In this document: piece after piece, positions 6,958 through 12,016 of the stretch | Layout of the letters: the number at the start of each line of letters is the position of its first letter | How positions within the stretch are numbered: position 1 is the stretch's first letter | Assembly (NCBI GenBank): GCA_965659285.1 | Contig: CBFHWB010000140.1 | Span: 1 to 12,016, forward strand | Direction of reading: 5' to 3' | DNA: 12,016 nucleotides | From: UBA8108 sp965659285 | GTDB lineage: Bacteria > Planctomycetota > UBA8108 | The notes under the pieces: model-generated | What the model was told of the DNA's origin: nothing | The model's database searches: none | What the model saw: only the letters and a program-made list of their open reading frames with translations | Made by a program: the position numbers and the translations under genes

Positions 6958-9900
6958 TCAGAAAGCCTGCACAGTGGAAGGAGAAGGCAGGAGCTTCAGC
7001 AACTCACCTGCAGGAATGCAATGTTTGAGAACCATCTGCAGGTTCTTCTCTACACCCTTCTCTTTGTTGTAGTAGATCGAGCGGGTACTGGAGACGATCC
7101 CGACCACCCGGCCATATTGATCGAGAACCGGAGAGCCGCTCGAGCCGCGAGCGAAATCCGCGGTGATCGCCATGCGGTGCATCTTCCCCTTCTTTCCGTG
7201 AGCGTTGTGAACCATGTAGCGGGAAACAAGACCGTGGGTAAAGGTGTAGAACTGCCCATCCGGGTGTCCGAGAACGTAGACCCCGGATCCAACAGGCGCG
7301 TCGGCCTTGACGGGCAGGGCACTCAACCCCTTACCCGCCACCTTCAGAACCGCGATGTCCTGCAACTCATCAGCCGCCAGCACCGAGCTTACCGGGAACA
7401 CCTTGCCATTGTGCGTCATCACGCCAAGGGCCTCGACATCGGCCGACTTCTCAACAACATGGTAGTTTGTAACCACGATGCCATCACCGCCGATGACAAA
7501 GCCGGTCGAGAAACCGGAATGCCAGTGTTCACAGCGACCGCATTTGTAGAGGGTTCCTATCATCACCACGCTCTTCGAAGCGCTCTGGTAGATGTCGGCG
7601 GGAAGGAGAGACCTTGAAGATCCCGCAACGCAGTCCATCTCAAACAGCTTACGATCGAGCTGGGAAGCCAGCTTCCCGCCCTTGACCGTTTTGCCCTGGT
7701 CGAGGTGTTCGGCCATCCTGGAGATGAACTTGTTCCGCAGGCCATGGTCGTCCTCTTTCGGGGGCGCCAGGGGCTTCCGCTTGACAGCGGCGACCGACAC
7801 GTCGATGCGAAGCCGCTTCGGCGGCATGCAGACCTCGGCGTTGCAGGCCTGGTAGACCAGTTCGGCGAGAATCTTTTCTCCCGGCCCCACCTTTTTCAGG
7901 GGAACGGTAATCCTGAAGGTGCCCTCGAGGACGCCGTCCTTACCGGCCGGAAGCCGGGGGGCGGAGGATGCGCTGAAACCCGTGCCTTCAAGGAATTCGA
8001 CCTTGAGAGGAAGACCATCCTTCGCCCCGTCACCAAAAACGTGCCAGGGCGACTTCACCGCGACATCAAGAACCAACATTTCAGGCGAACCGACAGCCTC
8101 CATCGTTACCGGCTGCGCGGCTCGAGATGGTTTCTTGCCCCTGGCAGGCAGAATGCCGCGAGCGCCAGGACGAGCGGCCAGGGGAGGAGCTCCCTTCTTT
8201 CCTTCCAGCAGTCGTTCGACCCAGTCAGAGACCGCCTCTCCGCGGAGGTTGACGGCCTGGATGACACCTTCCCGGTCAATCAGGAAGCTGGCCGGAATAC
8301 TGTGAACGTCAAAAAGTACGGCAAGTTCGTTCTTCCACTTACCTCCATCGAAGAAGTGGAGCCAATCCATACCGGCATCAGCGATCTTCTTCTCAAACCT
8401 CGCCTTGTCGTCGTCGAGGCTGATCGCAAAGATCTCGAAGCCCTTCTCCCTGTACTTCTCATAGGTCTTTTTCAGATGGGGAAGCTCGGCGACACAGGGG
8501 CCGCACCAGGTGGCCCAGAAATCGACCAGGACCACCTTGCCGGCGAAGCTGGCAGGGGTCACCGCCTTACCGCTTCGATGGTCCTTCACCTCGAAGCTCT
8601 TCAGCTTGCCGCCGATGACCCGGAGTTTCTCGAAAACCGACTTCAGCCTGGGCAGCATCCGACTCTTGCCCGCGACCGTCATCGATTTTTCCACATCATC
8701 CATGAAACGACGAGCCTCTTCGATCCGGCCGGTGCGGGCCAGGGCCGAGGCGAGTTCCCGGGCGTAGCCCTCGGGCTGATCCGGATATTTCTTCTGGATC
8801 GCCCTCAACCTCGGCAGCGCCTTTTCAGCCTGCCCTGAGAACAGGTAGGCCGCGCCCTCGCGAATCCTCGCGATCCTGGCGAAATCACTATCCGGCCAGG
8901 CAGCCAGGAATTCGCCGTAGACCGGCGCCGCCTCCGCGTAGCGATGCATGCCCCAGAGGCTGATGGCCTTGACATAGAGCGCTTTCTCACAAAGCGGCGA
9001 GGTCTTGAAACGTTCGAGGAAGAGATCGATCTTCTTGAGTCCTTCGTCGTTGCCCTTGCAGAAAATCAGGTTGCCTTTCCTGCGAACGCCGAGGAGTTCA
9101 TCGATTTCACGCATCGCACGCTGATCGTCGGTGAGCTTCTCAGGAGCCGGCGGCGGCTCCTTGCCTGAGAGCAGTTCGGCCACCCTGCGCCCGAGCGCCT
9201 CCCCCCGCAGCTTGCTGTAGCGCACCCGGCCTTCGCGGTCGAGCAGGAAGGTGAAGGGTATGCTGCGGATGTTGTTCAGGACCCCTGGCGCCGTCTTCCA
9301 GCCCTTGCCATCGTAGATCTGTGGCCAATCCATCCCCTGCTTCTTCATGAAGTCCCGGATCTTATCCTCATCACCGGCCCGGTCCATGGTCACACCCAGG
9401 ATGGCGAAGCCCTGGTCCTTGTATTTTTCGTAGGTCGCGACCACGTTCGGCATCTCGCGCACACAGGGACCGCACCAGGTGGCCCAGAAATCGATCAGGA
9501 GCACCTTGCCGCGGAAGTCCTTTACGGAAACCTCCTTGCCATCGAGCGTCTTGCCGGAAAATTCGGCGAAACGAAGATCGCCGGTTTCGGCGGCCCGGGA
9601 CGGCCTGGCAGCGCCGGAGCCTTTTCTTTCGCGAGGCTCACGAGGCTCGGCCGAATAGAGGTACTTGAGAAGCTTGCCTTTCATCTCGGCGTCCATGCCC
9701 TGGTCCGCCATGGCCATCGCGACGAGTTCGGTGAGGAGCTTGACATCTGCCGGCTCCTCGCTCTTGACGAGCCTGGAACCGAAGCTCGAGTACGCTCCGT
9801 AGGCTCCCCTCGAGCCATGAAGCGCGAGGGTCGGCAGGAGGGTCTTGACCCGGGCGTGGTCCTTCGCATCGAGGGCCTCGTAGATCGCCATCGGAAGGAT

Positions 9901-10293
9901 CCTGTCGATCCAGCCGCCGTACTTCTTTCCCGCCTCCGCTGGAAGACCGCCATGCTTGATGATATGCCCGACAAGGCACTCGACGGCTGAGGTCGGCCGG
10001 GAGCTCGGCCCGTTCTCCTTCTTGCCCACAAGGTACAAAGGAAAGGCCTTCACGTAGGCATCTTCTCCAAGGTCAAGACCTGTCGTCTCTACCTTTTTAA
10101 GCCAGGCCCGGACCTGTCCCATCCGGTCCGCGGGCTTGTTTTTCTTCAATTGTTCGATCACTACGAGAGCATCGATCTCCTTGACCGCCTGCTCCCGGGT
10201 CCAGTCCTCGACAGCCTGAAGGGGAGCCGGGCCAGGAACCTGCTGAAACACGATCAGGAGCAGCAGGCAAAGCGGAAAACTTCTCATGCGCAT
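6958..10293 (-). CDS. Exported fusion: two thioredoxin domains, DsbD-alpha-like domain, trypsin-like serine protease
   Basis: This 1111-residue protein starts at the ATG at 10293 (signal peptide MRMRSFPLCLLLLIVFQQV; AAAGG at 10306-10310). The frame stays open up to 10503 but that extension lacks coding character. The domains are: helical, unrecognised (about 28-235); TlpA/redoxin-like thioredoxin (240-376) with WCGPC (C274, C277); TPR-like helices (about 400-540); a second thioredoxin (562-697) with WCGPC (C597, C600); a DsbD N-terminal-like domain (about 727-836) with YQACNAEVCMPP (C817, C822; four residues between the cysteines, five in E. coli DsbD); and an HtrA/trypsin-like protease (about 900-1095) with TNYHVV (H945), ELQDIAVL (D979) and GSSGSP (S1052). 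A CGRC pair (C918, C921) opens the protease. There is no membrane segment apart from the signal peptide. The likely role is thiol-disulfide exchange coupled to proteolysis outside the cytoplasm; substrates and electron donor are unknown. Confidence 0.93.
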   Translation of the reverse strand: MRMRSFPLCLLLLIVFQQVPGPAPLQAVEDWTREQAVKEIDALVVIEQLKKNKPADRMGQVRAWLKKVETTGLDLGEDAYVKAFPLYLVGKKENGPSSRPTSAVECLVGHIIKHGGLPAEAGKKYGGWIDRILPMAIYEALDAKDHARVKTLLPTLALHGSRGAYGAYSSFGSRLVKSEEPADVKLLTELVAMAMADQGMDAEMKGKLLKYLYSAEPREPRERKGSGAARPSRAAETGDLRFAEFSGKTLDGKEVSVKDFRGKVLLIDFWATWCGPCVREMPNVVATYEKYKDQGFAILGVTMDRAGDEDKIRDFMKKQGMDWPQIYDGKGWKTAPGVLNNIRSIPFTFLLDREGRVRYSKLRGEALGRRVAELLSGKEPPPAPEKLTDDQRAMREIDELLGVRRKGNLIFCKGNDEGLKKIDLFLERFKTSPLCEKALYVKAISLWGMHRYAEAAPVYGEFLAAWPDSDFARIARIREGAAYLFSGQAEKALPRLRAIQKKYPDQPEGYARELASALARTGRIEEARRFMDDVEKSMTVAGKSRMLPRLKSVFEKLRVIGGKLKSFEVKDHRSGKAVTPASFAGKVVLVDFWATWCGPCVAELPHLKKTYEKYREKGFEIFAISLDDDKARFEKKIADAGMDWLHFFDGGKWKNELAVLFDVHSIPASFLIDREGVIQAVNLRGEAVSDWVERLLEGKKGAPPLAARPGARGILPARGKKPSRAAQPVTMEAVGSPEMLVLDVAVKSPWHVFGDGAKDGLPLKVEFLEGTGFSASSAPRLPAGKDGVLEGTFRITVPLKKVGPGEKILAELVYQACNAEVCMPPKRLRIDVSVAAVKRKPLAPPKEDDHGLRNKFISRMAEHLDQGKTVKGGKLASQLDRKLFEMDCVAGSSRSLLPADIYQSASKSVVMIGTLYKCGRCEHWHSGFSTGFVIGGDGIVVTNYHVVEKSADVEALGVMTHNGKVFPVSSVLAADELQDIAVLKVAGKGLSALPVKADAPVGSGVYVLGHPDGQFYTFTHGLVSRYMVHNAHGKKGKMHRMAITADFARGSSGSPVLDQYGRVVGIVSSTRSIYYNKEKGVEKNLQMVLKHCIPAGELLKLLPSPSTVQAF
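8492..8548 (-). repeat. Thioredoxin active-site repeat, copy in domain 2
   Basis: These 57 bases, covering the DFWATWCGPC region of the second thioredoxin domain, match 9461-9517 at all but five positions by my alignment, including synonymous sites. The flanking parts of the two domains are much more diverged. Confidence 0.75.
9461..9517 (-). repeat. Thioredoxin active-site repeat, copy in domain 1
   Basis: This is the partner of 8492-8548, 969 bp away in the same orientation, covering the WCGPC region of the first thioredoxin domain. It is best explained by internal domain duplication, possibly with later gene conversion or strong constraint. Confidence 0.75.
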
Positions 10294-10399
10294 TTTGGGA
10301 TAACACCTTTCCTTTGAACCATCCCTGGCGCCGCAACGGAAACGGCCAGGTGAAGGAGGACAACCTTTTGCTGGATCCAGATTGATCCGGTAGAGAGCT

Positions 10400-10405
10400 A
10401 TTATA
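10400..10405 (-). promoter_or_regulatory. TATAAT -10 box upstream of the thioredoxin-protease gene
   Basis: The minus strand carries an exact TATAAT 107 bases before the ATG at 10293. It directly follows the T-rich run of the preceding terminator-like structure. No -35 box is evident; its expected place lies inside one arm of the 11-bp inverted repeat (10419-10429). The leader would be about 100 bases; I see no riboswitch in it. Confidence 0.4.
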
Positions 10406-10479
10406 AAGAGAAAAAGAAGGGCCGGCTGAGTGTTTGGGTCGAAATGGTAGGGTTGGTGCTGAAGGAATTCAGCCGGCCC
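10406..10479 (-). terminator. Large-loop terminator after the cysteine-rich dockerin-like gene
   Basis: A perfect 11-bp inverted repeat, GGGCCGGCTGA (10419-10429) and TCAGCCGGCCC (10469-10479), encloses 39 bases. In minus-strand RNA it is followed at once by TTCTTTTTCTCTT (10418-10406). A GC-rich stem with a T-rich run fits an intrinsic terminator for the gene ending at 10564, although the loop is unusually long. A small alternative hairpin (CTGAA, four-base loop, TTCAG) uses part of one arm. An operator pair for the next promoter is another reading. Confidence 0.55.
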
Positions 10480-10563
10480 GTGGATTGCATCACTGCACCA
10501 CAATGATGCCCGCGAGGAAGACTATTTGTTCAATAGGGATAGATCTTCGGGTTTTTCTCCGCT

Positions 10564-11664
10564 CTAACCGCCTCTGACCGGTCTCTCTACGGGACCGATC
10601 GCGCCATCTTCAGGACGCTCGACGGGACCAATAACTCCCGGCTCCGGCACCTCCACCGGACCAGGCTCAGCATCTTCCCTGCCCCGTACCCCGCAAAGGC
10701 TGAAAACGGGGCCGGTCAGGATATTTACATCACGACAGGCAAGCTCGCAATCGCGACAGAGCGAAAGCATGAAGGTTCCGCACCAGCCATCTCCGAGAGA
10801 GGCCAGCAGGCGCCCATTGCGACCGGGATCGAGATTCAGCAAGCGGCCATTTCTTGCCCGGATCTGGTAGCATCCGCCCCTCTCGCTGACCACGAGGCAC
10901 CCATCCTGGCGCAGGTCGCAATCTCCGGGAAGGATGTCGGGGCCGCAATCGACATGGACATCTTCACAGGCCTCGATGGAGTCGTAGAGGTCTTCACAGT
11001 CGCCTCCCGTACAATCGCAACCGCTGAGCGTACGACAGCCTCGGCCGTCCCAGTAGTAGCCGAGAATCGCGGCGCAGAGGCCTTCAGATCCAACATCCAT
11101 GGCATCGCAGGAGACCGGCTCGGGCTCGATGTCGACACATTCAACATGGGCGGCCTCGCAGGACTCGATGCTGTCGTAGAGCTCTCCGCAATCGTCTCCA
11201 GCGCAATCACAGCCGCCAAGGGAACGACAATTCTCGCCGTCCCAGTAAAAACCGAGCAGCATCCGGCACAAACCGACGCCCTCGACGTCCATAGCTTCGC
11301 AGGAGCCCTCAACAGGGCCGGAATCCGGACAGCCGGTGTTCTCGCAGCCCAGAACGAGCTTTGTGGAACCACATTCAGGGAAGGGAGCGGGAACCGGTTC
11401 ACCGCCAAGAAAGAGAAAGTTCAAAAGATAAACGCCATCGGAGAGATCTACGGTCCCCCCGCTGGCCGCGTCCGCGTTGACATCCGCCGCCTCGGCGCAG
11501 GGCAATGGAGCGCCCCCGAGGAAGAGGTTGTTGAGAATGTACACCGCGTCGGTGAGATTGACTTGAAGGTCCAGGTTGGCATCTCCCCTCAGAAAAGAGG
11601 TTCCGTCCTGTGCCCTTGCCCCCGTTGCAACCAGAATGATTGCCAGGAAGACTGACTTGCGCAT
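10564..11664 (-). CDS. Exported cysteine-rich protein with N-terminal dockerin-like pair and two 8-Cys repeats
   Basis: This 366-residue protein starts at the ATG at 11664: AGGAG lies seven bases upstream and the product begins with the signal peptide MRKSVFLAIILVATGARA. The in-frame extension to 11742 is not coding-like. Residues 27-90 are a dockerin-like pair (loops D28-D39 and D61-D76, the second with a four-residue insertion; both end in NxLFLGG-type helices), here just after the signal peptide. Residues 122-176 and 186-240 are tandem 55-residue repeats with eight cysteines at identical offsets (0, 11, 24, 30, 32, 37, 47, 54) and the theme GCDCxGxDC...LYDSIExCE. Residues 246-326 are another cysteine-rich region (GDCDLRQDGC, CRDCELAC). 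The tail (331-366) is acidic and proline-rich with repeated IGPVERP. No catalytic motif is visible; a disulfide-stabilised surface or matrix protein is likely. Similar Cys repeats occur, to my recollection, in exported proteins of large-genome bacteria. Confidence 0.85.
   Translation of the reverse strand: MRKSVFLAIILVATGARAQDGTSFLRGDANLDLQVNLTDAVYILNNLFLGGAPLPCAEAADVNADAASGGTVDLSDGVYLLNFLFLGGEPVPAPFPECGSTKLVLGCENTGCPDSGPVEGSCEAMDVEGVGLCRMLLGFYWDGENCRSLGGCDCAGDDCGELYDSIESCEAAHVECVDIEPEPVSCDAMDVGSEGLCAAILGYYWDGRGCRTLSGCDCTGGDCEDLYDSIEACEDVHVDCGPDILPGDCDLRQDGCLVVSERGGCYQIRARNGRLLNLDPGRNGRLLASLGDGWCGTFMLSLCRDCELACRDVNILTGPVFSLCGVRGREDAEPGPVEVPEPGVIGPVERPEDGAIGPVERPVRGG
10945..11109 (-). repeat. 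Eight-cysteine repeat, copy 2
   Basis: It encodes residues 186-240 of the cysteine-rich protein. Cysteine spacing is identical to copy 1, but the two DNA copies have diverged at many third positions, so the duplication is old and the spacing is under selection. Confidence 0.85.
11137..11301 (-). repeat. Eight-cysteine repeat, copy 1
   Basis: It encodes residues 122-176, with cysteines at 122, 133, 146, 152, 154, 159, 169 and 176. Shared residues with copy 2 include AMDV, LGxYWDG, GCDC and LYDSIE. The repeat period is 64 residues, with a short acidic, proline-containing linker. Confidence 0.85.
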
Positions 11665-11671
11665 GGATATA

Positions 11672-11676
11672 CTCCT
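11672..11676 (-). promoter_or_regulatory. Ribosome binding site of the cysteine-rich protein gene
   Basis: AGGAG lies seven bases before the ATG at 11664, which decides this start over the in-frame upstream codons. In the rest of the 200-bp gap (11665-11864) I find a terminator for the upstream gene but no convincing promoter; TATAGA at 11751-11756 lacks a matching -35. Confidence 0.75.
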
Positions 11677-11804
11677 ATCGCTGTTTCTTCCAAGCCCGAC
11701 GTCTATGTCCCGAATCGACAGTCCGTGCCCCAGCAGGACCATCGCATCCTTCTATAGTCAAATGTACCAGCCAATCCGGGAATTCGTGCAGAATCCCGAA
11801 ATTT

Positions 11805-11833
11805 CTAAAAATAATCCGGCCCGGACTCCGGGC
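11805..11833 (-). terminator. Rho-independent terminator of the gene entering from the right edge
   Basis: GCCCGG, a three-base loop and CCGGGC (11833-11819) form a six-pair GC stem. After CGG the minus strand reads ATTATTTTTAG. It lies about 32 bases after the stop codon at 11865 and ends that gene's transcript before the cysteine-rich protein gene. Confidence 0.65.
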
Positions 11834-11864
11834 GGCCAGTTCCCTGCCAGGTTCCGGAAATCTC

Positions 11865-12016
11865 TCAGTCGATGTTGGTATCAGCGAGAAACAGCGGCAC
11901 CGGTACGCCAATAGCATGAGCGAAAGCTCGCAGCAGCTCGGCCTCCTCGACCTCGATGGCGTTATCTGCGAGAACACAATGGGAGGCGGCGCTGAGAAGC
12001 GCCTTGCGAATCTTGA
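11865..12016 (-). CDS. C-terminus of an unidentified gene, possibly M48-type peptidase
   Basis: The minus-strand frame is open from the right edge to a TGA at 11865-11867 and gives 49 residues ending in FLADTNID. The segment VLADNAIEVEEAELLRAFAHAIGVPVP has the helical, acidic pattern (A-D-x-x-I-x-x-x-E-A-E-L-L-R-A) of the short TerB-like tail found at the end of some M48-family metallopeptidases of PVC bacteria and Myxococcota. The catalytic HExxH would be outside the window, so the product name rests on recollection of that tail only. A terminator follows, which supports a real gene end. Confidence 0.6.
   Translation of the reverse strand, partial: KIRKALLSAASHCVLADNAIEVEEAELLRAFAHAIGVPVPLFLADTNID

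Noticed and set aside
7705..8838. 377-codon open frame on the plus strand opposite the thioredoxin-protease gene
   Set aside because: It is antisense to the second thioredoxin and DsbD-alpha-like domains and its translation shows no family features.
10294..10503. N-terminal extension of the thioredoxin-protease frame up to 10503 (70 extra codons)
   Set aside because: The extension runs through the inverted repeat, the T-run and the TATAAT box, has no exported-protein start, and would bury a good signal peptide that begins at 10293 behind a ribosome site.
10505..10563. CTATT/AATAG inverted repeat just downstream of the cysteine-rich protein gene
   Set aside because: A five-pair AT-rich stem without a T-run is too weak; the structure at 10406-10479 is a much better terminator.
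10945..11301. Direct repeats considered as CRISPR or mobile-element sequence
   Set aside because: They are in-frame, diverged protein-domain repeats inside one gene, with no short identical repeat units, spacers, transposase or terminal inverted repeats.
11665..11742. N-terminal extension of the cysteine-rich protein to 11742
   Set aside because: AGGAG is seven bases before the ATG at 11664 and a signal peptide starts there; the extra 26 residues look like random translation.

Overview
The window is GC-rich, gene-dense bacterial chromosome with long cargo-like genes and almost no housekeeping content. Four of the six genes begin with a recognisable signal peptide; a fifth (the sulfatase) belongs to a usually exported family but its N-terminus is off the window. 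A secreted-type sulfatase, a ThuA-like protein, a CotH-kinase protein with lamin-tail domains, and dockerin-like repeats of the form GDxNxDxxVxLxDAxxxLxxLFxGG together suggest a Planctomycetota-like (or other PVC-superphylum) heterotroph. That placement is an inference from families; no marker gene is present.

Layout. Positions 2-2512 (+) hold a 5'-truncated sulfatase and a secreted metallophosphoesterase whose ATG directly follows the sulfatase stop codon, a two-gene operon. Positions 2531-3541 (-) hold a secreted ThuA-like protein, convergent with that operon. Positions 3651-6851 (-) hold a 1066-residue exported protein in mirrored order: lamin-tail, chitobiase-C-like, CotH kinase, chitobiase-C-like, lamin-tail, then a dockerin-like pair. 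Positions 6958-10293 (-) encode an 1111-residue exported fusion: unknown helical domain, thioredoxin (WCGPC), TPR-like linker, second thioredoxin (WCGPC), DsbD-alpha-like domain, trypsin/HtrA-like protease with a complete triad. Positions 10564-11664 (-) encode an exported protein with a dockerin-like pair at its N-terminus and two 55-residue eight-cysteine repeats. Positions 11865-12016 (-) hold the last 49 codons of a gene that enters from beyond the right edge.

The minus-strand genes look like separate transcription units. Three intergenic regions carry terminator-like hairpins, and two of these are followed at once by an exact TATAAT box for the next gene. No gap exceeds 300 bp. I see no tRNA, rRNA, CRISPR array, insertion sequence or origin.

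The common theme is the extracytoplasmic space: hydrolysis of sulfate and phosphate esters, a putative envelope kinase, calcium-loop (dockerin-like) modules shared by two proteins, a cysteine-rich disulfide-stabilised protein, and a thiol-redox/protease fusion that could act on disulfide-containing exported proteins. The fusion is the best candidate for an undescribed system; any link between the genes is inference.
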